Shown in pieces: positions 1 to 7,652 of a DNA stretch of 64,000 nt (position 1 is the first letter of the stretch; each line of letters begins with the position of its first letter). Origin of the DNA: Chloroflexota bacterium (GTDB lineage Bacteria; Chloroflexota; Anaerolineae; Anaerolineales; Anaerolineaceae); NCBI GenBank assembly GCA_023381565.1, contig JAMCRR010000053.1, forward strand, positions 36,558 to 100,557, in the 5' to 3' direction. Both the position numbers and the translations under genes were made by a program. The notes below the pieces were generated by a model. That model searched no databases and was not told the DNA's origin. It worked only from the letters and a program-made list of their open reading frames with translations.

Positions 1-1
1 G

Positions 2-259
2 GGCGGGCGTGTGGTCCTGATCGGCATTCCCGCCGATGATCGGATCTCTTTTTCTGCCTCAACCACCCGGCGTAAAGGCCTCACCCTGGCGGTCGTCCGG
101 CGAATGAAAAATACCTATCCGCGCGCCGTCCACCTGGTGGAGAGTGGTTGGGTTGATGTGCGCTCGCTGGTGTCGCACCGGTTTACCCTGGATCAGTACG
201 CGGAAGCCTTCAGGGTTGCCTGCAACCGAGAAGGGTTGAAAGTCATCATCGAGCCGTAG
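2..259 (+). CDS. C-terminal part of a zinc-type medium-chain dehydrogenase (polyol/sorbitol dehydrogenase-like)
   Basis: The gene enters from the left edge; only about 85 C-terminal residues are present, ending at a TAG. The visible part starts with a GRVVLIG strand, the last part of a Rossmann domain in MDR alcohol dehydrogenases. It ends with the conserved tail in which a 'SHRFTLDQYAEAF' segment is followed by a 'KVIIEP' strand. This ending is typical of sorbitol/L-iditol/threonine-dehydrogenase-like enzymes that oxidise polyols with NAD(P). The zinc ligands lie outside the window, so substrate cannot be judged. It sits next to a sugar-acid kinase on the opposite strand, which fits a sugar catabolism island. 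Confidence 0.75.
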   Translation, partial: GGRVVLIGIPADDRISFSASTTRRKGLTLAVVRRMKNTYPRAVHLVESGWVDVRSLVSHRFTLDQYAEAFRVACNREGLKVIIEP

Positions 260-285
260 GCTACCGGCTTATTTCACCCGTGAGA

Positions 286-1323
286 TTATCTTGAGATGCG
301 CCCAGAGGCATCGCCGGTCATCAGCTGCTCAACCTCAGCCATGCTTACGGCGTTGAAATCGCCGGGGATTGTGTGCTTCAGGCAGGAAGCAGCCGATGCA
401 AACCGCAGGGCGCGCTCCAGGTTGCCGCCAGACTCGCGCATGCCATAGATGAGGCCGGCTGAGAAAGCGTCACCCCCGCCCACACGGTCGACAATGGGGG
501 AGATATCGTAAACCGGCGCCACCAGGAAGCCGTCGTGATGCCAGAGCACTGCCGACCAGGTATTGTGGCTGGCCGATAGCGAACCGCGCAGGGTGATGGC
601 GATGTGTTTCAGATTGGGCAACCGTTGGGCTATCTCTTCGCAAACTGCGCGGTAGCGTTCGGGGTCCAGCTTGCCGCTGCGAACGTCGCTCTGGGATGCT
701 TTGATGCCGAAGACTTTATCGGCATCTTCCTCGTTCCCCACTGCTACATCGCACATTCCCACCAGCTCCTCCATGACTTTGCCTGGAGCTGAGGTCCATT
801 TCCAAAGCTTGGCTCGATAATTGAGGTCGCAAGAGATCGTCAACCCCATCTCTTTCGCTGTCATAACCGCCTCTTTGCAGACCCGGGCAGCACTCTCGGA
901 GACCGCGGGGGTGATCCCCGTCCAGTGGCACCAATCGGCATCTGAAAAAACCGCTCGCCAGTCGATCATTCCCGGTTGTAAGGTGGCAAAACTCGACTCT
1001 GCCCGGTCGTAGAGTACCTTGCTTGGCCGTTGGGCCACTCCCGTTTCAAGGAAGTAAATCCCCATGCGGTCGCCTCCCATGATGATATGATCGGTTAGGA
1101 TGCCGTGTTGGTGAAGAAAAGCCAGGCAGCCCATTCCCAGGTCGTTATCCGGAAGGCGGGTAACAAATTCGGCTTGAACGCCAAAGGAGGCCAGCGAGGC
1201 GGCCACATTGGCTTCGCCTCCGCCGTAAGTCGCCTCCAAAGAACGAGTGCGGCGCAGCCTCTCGAAGCCCGGCGGGCAAAGTCGCAGCATGATCTCACCG
1301 AAGGTAACCACTTTTTCTGACAT
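286..1323 (-). CDS. kdgK: PfkB-family sugar kinase, probably 2-dehydro-3-deoxygluconokinase
   Basis: 345 residues, the usual length for ribokinase/PfkB kinases. The N-terminus has the substrate-lid motif GGGEANVA (residues 34-41). Near the C-terminus DRVGGGDAFSAG (about 279-290) is the PfkB signature 2, with the catalytic Asp at 285 in the anion hole. The pattern of motifs resembles KDG kinases, which phosphorylate 2-keto-3-deoxygluconate with ATP on the way to pyruvate and glyceraldehyde 3-phosphate. The start is supported by GGGAGGG just upstream of the ATG. It is divergent from the beta-keto acid cleavage enzyme. No KDPG aldolase is seen nearby, so the exact sugar acid is an inference; another hexulosonate or ketose kinase is possible. 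Confidence 0.8.
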   Translation of the reverse strand: MSEKVVTFGEIMLRLCPPGFERLRRTRSLEATYGGGEANVAASLASFGVQAEFVTRLPDNDLGMGCLAFLHQHGILTDHIIMGGDRMGIYFLETGVAQRPSKVLYDRAESSFATLQPGMIDWRAVFSDADWCHWTGITPAVSESAARVCKEAVMTAKEMGLTISCDLNYRAKLWKWTSAPGKVMEELVGMCDVAVGNEEDADKVFGIKASQSDVRSGKLDPERYRAVCEEIAQRLPNLKHIAITLRGSLSASHNTWSAVLWHHDGFLVAPVYDISPIVDRVGGGDAFSAGLIYGMRESGGNLERALRFASAASCLKHTIPGDFNAVSMAEVEQLMTGDASGRISR

Positions 1324-1350
1324 ATCACCCTCCCGAGGGAAATTATATCC

Positions 1351-1453
1351 ATAGATGACTCAGATTGACACAGATTATACACACAGAGAATATTCGAAGA
1401 CGGTTTACTTTTAGTAACCACCCGAGTCTATCTTTGTTCATCTGTGCCAGATA
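1351..1453. repeat. Degenerate CAGAT-type inverted repeat element (MITE/REP-like)
   Basis: The left end (1361-1375) reads CAGATTGACACAGAT. The right end, on the opposite strand around 1428-1447, reads CAGATGAACAAAGAT, a match at 12 of 15 positions. The left arm is followed by a CACACAGAGA string. The unit lies in the divergent intergenic region between the kdgK-like gene and the cleavage enzyme, and its left arm contains two ATTATA strings that could serve as -10 boxes for the minus-strand kinase. It resembles dispersed intergenic palindromes, but copy number cannot be seen from one window. Confidence 0.4.
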
Positions 1454-1472
1454 TTTTCAGTTCCAGGTTCGC

Positions 1473-1528
1473 TTGACACCCGAATCAGAATCGAGTATAG
1501 TCCAAAATTGGACATACCATTTGTCCAA
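1473..1528 (+). promoter_or_regulatory. Sigma70-type promoter with overlapping GntR-type operator upstream of the beta-keto acid cleavage enzyme
   Basis: A perfect TTGACA (1473-1478) is separated by 17 bases from TATAGT (1496-1501). Overlapping and following the -10 are three half-sites: GTCCAA (1500-1505), TTGGAC (1508-1513) and GTCCAA (1523-1528). The segment 1507-1522, ATTGGACATACCATTT, matches the sequence downstream of the gntR promoter (minus strand, 4903-4918) at 14 of 16 bases. It fits the FadR-subfamily operator shape TGGT-N3-ACCA. Position over the start site implies repression. Confidence 0.7.
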
Positions 1529-1568
1529 ATCGCTTTTTACCGATAAAAACCTCTCCCGGAGGGAAATT

Positions 1569-2348
1569 GTGGAGCCATTAATCATCATCGCCACGCCCAA
1601 CATCAGCTGGCTGCACCCGGATGTTGACTACCCGCGTTCTCCTGAAAGCATCGCCGAAGAGGCAGCGCTCTGCCGCCAGAATGGCGCCTCGATCTTGCAT
1701 ACCCATGCCGAAGGGCGCTGGACCGAGACCATCCGAGCAGTCCGGTCCACCAGCGACATCATTGTGCAGTGCGGCATGTCCAGCCTCCCGATTGCAGATC
1801 GAATGGACGTCTTCCGCGAGAACGCGGACATGATCTCGATCATCTTGAACCACCACGACGAAGCCTTCGCTCGGACGGAATGCAACGCGCTCCACCTCAA
1901 ACCCGAGCTGGAGGAGTACGCCCGGTTGTGCGCCGAATACAGTGTGATCCCCGAGTTTGAAGTCTGGCATACAGGCTCGATCTGGAATTTGAACTACCTG
2001 ATCGAAAAACGAGCCATCCGGCCTCCCTATGTGACGACCCTGTTTCTTGGCTGGCCAGGCGGTACGTGGTCTCCTCCAACCATCGAGGAATATCTCTACC
2101 GGCGCAAGAACATGCCTGCCGGCTGCGTCTGCAACGTCAGCATCATGGGTGATGCGCAGCGCGACATCGTCAGCACGGCGATACTGCTTGGCGATCACGT
2201 CAGGGTCGGCACCGAAGATTATCCCTTCAACCATTTCGGCCAGGTCGTCCCAACTCACGAGTTGGTGAAAGAAACCGCCGAGCTGGCTCGGGCGATCGGC
2301 CGGCCGGTAGCTACCCCAGATCAGGCGCGCAAGATGATCGGCCTTTAG
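1569..2348 (+). CDS. Beta-keto acid cleavage enzyme (BKACE, DUF849 family)
   Basis: 259 residues from a GTG start at 1569, chosen because GGAGGG lies at 1558-1563 and the family N-terminus (PLIIIATPNISWLHPD) starts right there. An in-frame extension back to 1365 runs through the promoter/operator and is not likely to be translated. The TIM-barrel family uses zinc to condense a beta-keto acid with acetyl-CoA, giving acetoacetate and a new CoA ester. Visible features include the 'ASILHTHAEG' strand with metal-type histidines, a conserved Glu in 'IPEFEVWHTGS', and 'HVRVGTEDYPF' near the C-terminus. The SDR gene follows after 9 nt. The substrate is unknown; the sugar-related neighbours suggest a carbohydrate-derived beta-keto acid. 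Confidence 0.82.
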   Translation: MEPLIIIATPNISWLHPDVDYPRSPESIAEEAALCRQNGASILHTHAEGRWTETIRAVRSTSDIIVQCGMSSLPIADRMDVFRENADMISIILNHHDEAFARTECNALHLKPELEEYARLCAEYSVIPEFEVWHTGSIWNLNYLIEKRAIRPPYVTTLFLGWPGGTWSPPTIEEYLYRRKNMPAGCVCNVSIMGDAQRDIVSTAILLGDHVRVGTEDYPFNHFGQVVPTHELVKETAELARAIGRPVATPDQARKMIGL

Positions 2349-2357
2349 GAGGAGGGA

Positions 2358-3131
2358 ATGTGCGCAGATAAAAAAGTTGCCATCATCACCGGCGCAGCGC
2401 GCGGCATTGGCGCAGCTACCGCCCAGAAATTCGCCCGCCAGGGCTACGCCGTTATCCTGCTGGACGTCCTGGAAGAGGGTCAGGAGATCAGCCGCCTCAT
2501 CAACACCGAGGGCGGGGAGAGCTTTTTTTTCAAGTGCGATGTATCTGACGAGAGCCAGGTGCGGGAGCGAGTGCAGTGGGTAGGGGAGCAATACGGGCGC
2601 ATCGACGCCTTGCTGAATATTGCCGGGATCGTTCTGGTAAAGCCCTTTGAGGAGATATCTTGGGAGGAATACCAGCGCACCTTCGACGTGAACGTAGGAG
2701 GCACCTTCCTGATGTGCAAGTACGTGCTGCCGTTCATGAAGCGGCAGAAGCACGGCGTAATCGTCAACATGGCTTCTGTCTCGGGGCATGTCGGTCAGAC
2801 CGATCACGTCATGTATGGCGCCACGAAGGGCGCCATCATCGCCATGGCGCGCGCTCTGGCCTGGGAGGTCGCCCCCTACAACATCCGCGTGAATACGATC
2901 AGCCCGGGATCGGTGGACACCCCCATGCTGCGCGGCGACATCGATCTCGAATCCCGCCGCAGCGGTTTGCCCTTCGACGAGGTTAAGAAGATACGAGAAG
3001 CCGAGCAGGCTTTCAAGCGCTGGGCCGATCCCGCTGAAATTGCCGAGCCGATTTTCTACCTGGCCAGTGAGGGCGCCTCTTTCATCACCGGGGCCGACCT
3101 GCTGGTGGATTGCGGGTGGGTGGCTAAGTAG
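2358..3131 (+). CDS. Short-chain dehydrogenase/reductase (classical SDR, SDR family oxidoreductase)
   Basis: 257 residues, standard for classical SDRs. TGAARGIG (residues 11-18) is the dinucleotide-binding glycine motif. NIAG replaces the NNAG structural motif. A serine in ASVSG and the YGATK segment provide the Ser-Tyr-Lys catalytic set. The acidic residue after the second beta strand (LLD) suggests NAD rather than NADP. The C-terminus ends in the usual 'ITGADLLVDCGW' segment. An AGGAGGAGGG sequence spans the stop of the preceding gene and precedes the ATG, so the two genes are one operon. It probably makes or consumes the keto acid handled by the cleavage enzyme; this is inference from operon context. 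Confidence 0.88.
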   Translation: MCADKKVAIITGAARGIGAATAQKFARQGYAVILLDVLEEGQEISRLINTEGGESFFFKCDVSDESQVRERVQWVGEQYGRIDALLNIAGIVLVKPFEEISWEEYQRTFDVNVGGTFLMCKYVLPFMKRQKHGVIVNMASVSGHVGQTDHVMYGATKGAIIAMARALAWEVAPYNIRVNTISPGSVDTPMLRGDIDLESRRSGLPFDEVKKIREAEQAFKRWADPAEIAEPIFYLASEGASFITGADLLVDCGWVAK

Positions 3132-4118
3132 CTAGAGAATCGCCCGGGTATAATCCAGGGAGATCTTTCCATCAACGATAGCTTTCTTAAAGACATCGAT
3201 CGTCTCTGCAACCCCCTGCTGGAGAGGGGTCTCTGGAAGGCGACCTAAAAGCTGCCGCAGCGCAGTATTGTCGATAGCTTGCGGAAAGGGAAGCGGAGAC
3301 GGATCAAAGGTGAGCTTATCTTTTACCTCCGGCGCAGCGGTCTCGATGCAGGCAATCACCTCCTGTGTGCTCACGGCCGCGCCGCCCAGGTTGAAGACAC
3401 CGGCGCCTTCGAATGGCGCCCGCGCAGCCCGGATAAATATCTTCGCTACGTCATCCGCATATTGGAGGTTGTAACGACCGCCGTAGGTGATGTGGTAGGG
3501 TTTCCCCAACGCGGCCGCCAGCATAGCCTTGGTGGGCGTGGAGGTCATCCCCTGATCGCGGCCCGGACCATAGACGACGTATGGCCGCAAGCCGATGCTC
3601 GAAATTCCATCATCGAGAAAATAAACCCGGGCAGTGCCTTCATTAGCCTGCTTGAAAACGCCGTATAGCGAGTGCGGTTTGAGCGGCGCATCATGCGGCA
3701 AACTGACATCCGGATACTCGCTCTTCTCCCCATAGACCGCTGTGCTGCTGGCATAGACCACCCTCTTCAGCCCGGTATGTTTTGCTGCTTCGAAAATATT
3801 GACCGTGCCAACCACATTGACTTTTGCGCCCTGGGGCGGATCGGCCTTCACGAATGGAAGCTGCAAAGCAGCCAGGTGGATAAGATGGGTAACCTCAAAA
3901 CGGCGAATAGCGTCCTCCAGGTCGGGGAGATCGACGATATCCCCATGGATGGTTTCGAGGCGGGAGAGCTCTTCAGCATCCAGGATCATCCTGAGCCGGT
4001 GGTTGCTGCCCTCCTGGTCGAAGAGGAATGCCGGGATCCCTTCCCGGAGAAGATTGCGAATGACCCAGGCGCCGATGGCGCCATGAGCGCCGGTGACGAG
4101 AAATCGTTCTTCGGACAT
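3132..4118 (-). CDS. NAD-dependent epimerase/dehydratase family protein (extended SDR)
   Basis: 328 residues from the ATG at 4118, preferred over an upstream in-frame start because GGGGAGGGG lies directly before it. The N-terminus has TGAHGAIG, a TGxxGxxG nucleotide motif. SSTAVYG supplies the catalytic Ser and YGVFK the Tyr/Lys pair. An HLAALQ strand and a 'YVVYGPGRDQGMTS' segment are typical of UDP-sugar epimerases and uronate dehydrogenase-like extended SDRs. It lies 29 nt downstream of gntR on the same strand. The gene stops one base after the end of the converging SDR gene, with no room for a terminator. The substrate is probably a sugar or sugar acid, not resolved. Confidence 0.82.
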   Translation of the reverse strand: MSEERFLVTGAHGAIGAWVIRNLLREGIPAFLFDQEGSNHRLRMILDAEELSRLETIHGDIVDLPDLEDAIRRFEVTHLIHLAALQLPFVKADPPQGAKVNVVGTVNIFEAAKHTGLKRVVYASSTAVYGEKSEYPDVSLPHDAPLKPHSLYGVFKQANEGTARVYFLDDGISSIGLRPYVVYGPGRDQGMTSTPTKAMLAAALGKPYHITYGGRYNLQYADDVAKIFIRAARAPFEGAGVFNLGGAAVSTQEVIACIETAAPEVKDKLTFDPSPLPFPQAIDNTALRQLLGRLPETPLQQGVAETIDVFKKAIVDGKISLDYTRAIL

Positions 4119-4147
4119 TACCCCTCCCCTTAACAAAGATTTCTGAT

Positions 4148-4885
4148 TCAACCGTCGGTTAATTCTTCCGTTTGGCTGAGTACCTTCAGCTTTTCTTCAA
4201 CATGATCGAGGTGGCGTTCCATCGCCCTGCTGGCGGCTTGAGGATCGCGTTTTTTAATCGCGGTGATAATCGCCCGATGGTCGGTATAGGTCAAGTTCCG
4301 CATCTCCGGGTCCTCGCCTGTCCTGTGCCGGCTGTAGACGCTCAACTTGCTGATCGAAGCCATCAAAATCGATAGGATTTTATTGCGGGCTGCCTCGGCA
4401 ATGCGCTCGTGGATCTCGAGGTCGCACTGCAGGAATTCTTCCGGGTTATCGATGCTCCTCCCAGAGCGTTCCAGGCATGCTTCCAGATCTGTGATTTCTT
4501 CCGGCGTTATCCGAATGGCTGCCATCGCGGACAGGCCCACCTCTACCACCCGTCGTGCTTGGAGAAGATCAAGATAAGTCGAATCTTCGAGGGAAAAAAT
4601 CAAATCGAGGTGTTCAACCAATCGAGCTGGTTCCAAAGAAGCCACATAAGTGCCGGAGCCCTGCCGGTTTTCGATAATACCCATTATAGAAAGCGCCCGC
4701 AACGCCTCACGCAGGGATGGGCGGCTGACGTGCATGCTTACCGCCAGCTCGCGCTCTGGAGGCAAGCGATCTCCTGGATGGAGCTGCTTTTCACGGATTA
4801 AAGAGAGCAGCCGTGCAGCAATTTTCTGGGATAAGACCTCTTTCTCAAAGGTCCCGTAATTGATATTCGTAAGGGTATTCGCCAT
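4148..4885 (-). CDS. GntR-family transcriptional regulator, FadR/FCD subfamily
   Basis: 245 residues: an N-terminal winged helix (about 20-85, with 'GDRLPPERELAVSMHVSRPSLREALRAL' spanning the helix-turn-helix) followed by an all-alpha FCD ligand domain. The FCD part shows 'LEIHERIAEAARN' and a C-terminal 'DHRAIITAI...AMERHLDHVEE' helix pair with the metal-type Asp/His residues of the family. Such regulators respond to sugar acids or carboxylates. Its own promoter and the promoter at 1473-1528 share a near-identical operator, so it likely represses itself with the downstream epimerase and the cleavage-enzyme/SDR operon. Confidence 0.9.
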   Translation of the reverse strand: MANTLTNINYGTFEKEVLSQKIAARLLSLIREKQLHPGDRLPPERELAVSMHVSRPSLREALRALSIMGIIENRQGSGTYVASLEPARLVEHLDLIFSLEDSTYLDLLQARRVVEVGLSAMAAIRITPEEITDLEACLERSGRSIDNPEEFLQCDLEIHERIAEAARNKILSILMASISKLSVYSRHRTGEDPEMRNLTYTDHRAIITAIKKRDPQAASRAMERHLDHVEEKLKVLSQTEELTDG

Positions 4886-4902
4886 AATTATGCAAAGTGA
4901 CT

Positions 4903-4961
4903 AAAAGGTATGACCAATTATCCAATTTAGCGATTATAGTCTGAACGCCAGCGAAAGTCAA
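4903..4961 (-). promoter_or_regulatory. gntR promoter with FadR-type operator
   Basis: Read on the minus strand, TTGACT (4956-4961) and a perfect TATAAT (4933-4938) are 17 bases apart. Between the -10 and the gntR start is ATTGGTCATACCTTTT (4903-4918). It contains TGGT-CAT-ACC, the FadR-subfamily operator form, and agrees at 14 of 16 positions with the operator at 1507-1522. The placement just downstream of the -10 suggests autorepression. Confidence 0.72.
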
Positions 4962-4992
4962 TCATATTGATGAGCTGTGGCTATAGAAATAT

Positions 4993-5019
4993 TTGTTCAT
5001 TTGATGTACAATTGTTCAA
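4993..5019 (+). promoter_or_regulatory. Repeated TGTTCA boxes in front of the SorC-type regulator (possible operator)
   Basis: TTTGTTCATT and ATTGTTCAAA place two TGTTCA boxes at 4994-4999 and 5013-5018, 19 bases apart, roughly two helical turns. A TTG/CAA pair lies between them. TGTTCA/TGAACA elements are the kind of site bound by LsrR/DeoR-like regulators, so this may be an autoregulatory site. It overlaps the leader or first codons depending on the start used. Confidence 0.35.
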
Positions 5020-5021
5020 AG

Positions 5022-6011
5022 ATGGAGATTCCCCAAGGAAAATCGAACCCAGCGCCTGTTGACAGCGTCGATAAGACCCTCGTCGAGCCACTGGTGCGCG
5101 CCGCCTGGATGTATTACGTCGAGAATAAGACCCAGCAAGATATCGCCGAGCGCATGGGCATCTCCCGCCTCAAAGTCCTGCGTCTGCTCAGAGATGCGCG
5201 TGATCAGGGCATCGTCAATATCGACATCCGCACTCCTCTGGCTCCCTATCTCAATCTGGAGAATCGGCTGCGCGAAAAATTTGCCCTGCGCGATGCAATT
5301 GTAACCACCGCGGCCGAAGAAGGCGACCCCCTTTACACGGCATTGGCCAGCGCAGCTGCCAGGTTCCTCGAGCAGCGCCTGCAGGATCAGATGGTTGTCG
5401 GCATGGGTTTGGCGCGCACGCTGTTGAAGATCCCAGACCTGATCCGCGTGCCTCGCCCAATTAAATGCACATTTGTGGCTCTCACGGGGGGTTTATCGTA
5501 TATTACAAATGTTGACACATACAATTTGTTCCACAAGATGGCCATCGTTGTGGGTGGGAATGTTAAATACATCCTGGCGCCATTTATTGTCTCCTCCAGG
5601 GAGATTAAAAATGCCCTGCTCCAGGATGAAACCATCCAAAGCGCCATCCATCTGGCGCGCAGCAGCACCCTGGCGATGGTCAGTGTTGGCGTAGCGGACA
5701 AAACCGGACTGATCTACCAGTTCAGCCAGATGAGTCCAGCGGACCTTGAGGAAATCCGCAAACTGGGCGGGGTGGGCGATATCCTCGGCCGTTTCTATAA
5801 TCAGGCTGGCCAGGAGTTGCCCATCGCCCTACGCGATCGAACGATTGGCGTCGATATCAAAGAGCTCAAAGCCATCCCCACCGTAGTCATGGTCGCCGGC
5901 GGCCCGACCAAACGCGCCGCTATCCTGGCTGCCCTACACGGAAAAATCCCCCATATCCTGATTACCGATACCCAGACAGCCCAATGGTTAGTTGAACAAG
6001 CAATCCTTTAA
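5022..6011 (+). CDS. SorC/DeoR-family sugar-responsive transcriptional regulator (LsrR-like)
   Basis: 329 residues from the ATG at 5022. In-frame alternatives at 4977 (GTG) and 5004 (ATG) exist, and none has a clear Shine-Dalgarno. The N-terminal helix-turn-helix is visible in 'KTQQDIAERMGISRLKVLRLL'. The rest is the sugar-binding SorC domain, related to NagB/RpiA folds: 'GMGLARTLL', 'TFVALTGGL', 'SVGVADKTG' and the late 'VVMVAGGPTKRAAILAAL' segment that closes the ligand site. These proteins bind phosphorylated sugars, including phospho-AI-2 in LsrR. It precedes a kinase-led operon by 84 nt, so the natural effector is probably that kinase's product. Confidence 0.85.
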   Translation: MEIPQGKSNPAPVDSVDKTLVEPLVRAAWMYYVENKTQQDIAERMGISRLKVLRLLRDARDQGIVNIDIRTPLAPYLNLENRLREKFALRDAIVTTAAEEGDPLYTALASAAARFLEQRLQDQMVVGMGLARTLLKIPDLIRVPRPIKCTFVALTGGLSYITNVDTYNLFHKMAIVVGGNVKYILAPFIVSSREIKNALLQDETIQSAIHLARSSTLAMVSVGVADKTGLIYQFSQMSPADLEEIRKLGGVGDILGRFYNQAGQELPIALRDRTIGVDIKELKAIPTVVMVAGGPTKRAAILAALHGKIPHILITDTQTAQWLVEQAIL

Positions 6012-6095
6012 TTAGACAGCTTATCGGTGGCGTCACTCACTTGATTGGCTTGATCCAGTATCTTGATTAGACATCCGTCTTCTCTGGAGGCAATC

Positions 6096-7634
6096 ATGAG
6101 CGAGTCGTATCTGATGGCACTAGACGCCGGATCGGGTGCAGGACGATGTTTTTTGGTCAGTTTGGATGGGAAAAAGGCTTTATCGGCTTACCAGGAATGG
6201 AGCTATTTTACTCCGCCGGGTTTAACCGCCGCCGCTTCGGCTTTCGACCCGGATACGTTCTGGTCGATCTTTGCCGGCGTCACCCAGCAAGCCCTCGCCA
6301 AAGCCGGCATCCATGGCAACCAGGTAGTTGCCATCAGCTCGACCAGCCAGCGCGAGGGTGCGGTCTTCCTGGGTAAGGGAGGCAAAGAGGTCTATGCCGG
6401 GCCGAACCGTGATTTTCGAGCCGCATTCGAGGGCATGCAGCTTGCCAACACCTTCGGCGACGAGCTTTACCGTCGCACCGGTCACTATCCCAGCGGTCTT
6501 TTTGCCCCAGCGCGTCTGCTCTGGCATAAGAACAATCTCCCCGAAGTATATGCACAAATTACTGCCCTGCTTTCGATCAACGATTGGGTCTTGTACCGCC
6601 TGTCCGGCGAATGTGCCTGCGAACCGACCAACGCCGCAGAGACCTGCCTGTACGACCTGGTAAACGGGGATTGGGCCTGGGATGTGATCGAATCCCTGGG
6701 GCTTAACCCGCAAATCTTCCGGCGCATCCTTCCTTCCGGCACCCAGCTTGGGGTGGTCTCCCACCAGGTTGCCGAGCAAACCGGGCTGCGTGCCGGCACC
6801 CCCGTCGTCGTTGGAGCCGCCGACACTCAATGCGGACTGACCGGCAGCGGGGCGATCTGCCCCAGCAATATCACTGCCGTTTCCGGCACGACTACGCCGG
6901 TCCAGATGGTCACCTCCATGCCCATCATTGATGAGCAGCAAAGGTTGTGGGCAGGCGCTCACATGATCCCGGGGCTTTTCATCCTGGAGAGCAACGCCGG
7001 GGGCTCGGGATCTGTGTACCAGTGGTTTCGCGACTCGTTCTGCCAGGAGGAGATGGCGCAGGCGGCGGCCCAGGGCATAAGCCCATACGAGCTGATGAAT
7101 GCTCAAGCCGAGCAAGCCCCGGTGGGTGCGGCCGGGATGCAATCGCACATCGGTCTGATGGTGATGAACGCCAAAACAATGGGCATGCCCAGCAATATTT
7201 TAATGTTCGGCATGGCTCCCCTGGCGGCTGCCAACCAATGCTGCAAACCTCTGGTGCTGCGTGCCATCCTCGAAAGCCTGGCGTTTGCCGTCAAAGCCAA
7301 TGCCCAGCAAATCCTGGAAGTCTCCGGGCTGTCACCTGAGTGTATGACCGTCTGCGGGGGCCTGGCTAACTCCCGGACCTACCTGGAGGCGCTTGCGAAC
7401 ACCCTGCAAATGCCGGTCAAAGTGCCGGTATTGAAAGAAGGCACTGCAGTGGGGGCGGCGATCTGCGCCGGGGTCGGCGCAGGGGTTTACCGGGATTTCG
7501 CGGAAGGCGTCCAGGCTTTGGTGCATACCGGCTGCTTGATCGAGCCAGACTCGCGCCTGAGCAGGCAGTACCGCAATTTCTATAATCGCTGGACAAAAAC
7601 CCGCCTGGCTCTCGCCAACCTGGCTGCATCCTGA
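6096..7634 (+). CDS. FGGY-family carbohydrate kinase, closest in pattern to autoinducer-2 kinase LsrK
   Basis: 512 residues from the ATG at 6096, which follows GGAGG at 6086-6090; an upstream in-frame start lacks one. Domain 1 begins with LMALDAGSGAG (phosphate-binding loop), and domain 2 carries the late 'VCGGLANSRTYLEALAN' and 'EGTAVGAAICAGVGAGVYRDFAEG' ATP-domain motifs. From memory of LsrK, segments such as 'INDWVLYRLSGE', 'GVVSHQVAEQTGLRAGTPVVVG' and 'WFRDSFCQEE' are strikingly similar. That suggests a linear five-carbon ketose/dione substrate, but xylulose- or ribulose-type kinases share this fold. It is the first enzyme of the operon with the hydroxyacid dehydrogenase, AOR and aldolase, and probably supplies the phosphorylated substrate for the aldolase. 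Confidence 0.8.
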   Translation: MSESYLMALDAGSGAGRCFLVSLDGKKALSAYQEWSYFTPPGLTAAASAFDPDTFWSIFAGVTQQALAKAGIHGNQVVAISSTSQREGAVFLGKGGKEVYAGPNRDFRAAFEGMQLANTFGDELYRRTGHYPSGLFAPARLLWHKNNLPEVYAQITALLSINDWVLYRLSGECACEPTNAAETCLYDLVNGDWAWDVIESLGLNPQIFRRILPSGTQLGVVSHQVAEQTGLRAGTPVVVGAADTQCGLTGSGAICPSNITAVSGTTTPVQMVTSMPIIDEQQRLWAGAHMIPGLFILESNAGGSGSVYQWFRDSFCQEEMAQAAAQGISPYELMNAQAEQAPVGAAGMQSHIGLMVMNAKTMGMPSNILMFGMAPLAAANQCCKPLVLRAILESLAFAVKANAQQILEVSGLSPECMTVCGGLANSRTYLEALANTLQMPVKVPVLKEGTAVGAAICAGVGAGVYRDFAEGVQALVHTGCLIEPDSRLSRQYRNFYNRWTKTRLALANLAAS

Positions 7635-7652
7635 TTTTCGAAGGAGATTGAG

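Noticed and set aside
1365..1568. Upstream extension of the beta-keto acid cleavage enzyme
   Set aside because: It covers the promoter and operator; the GTG at 1569 has GGAGGG and starts the conserved region.
1578..2807. A long 409-residue minus-strand frame over the cleavage enzyme and SDR genes
   Set aside because: It is a shadow of two well-supported plus-strand genes, opens because of codon composition, and shows no family motif.
6222..7148. A 308-residue minus-strand frame over the FGGY kinase gene
   Set aside because: The plus-strand kinase has complete motifs; the antisense frame is compositional.
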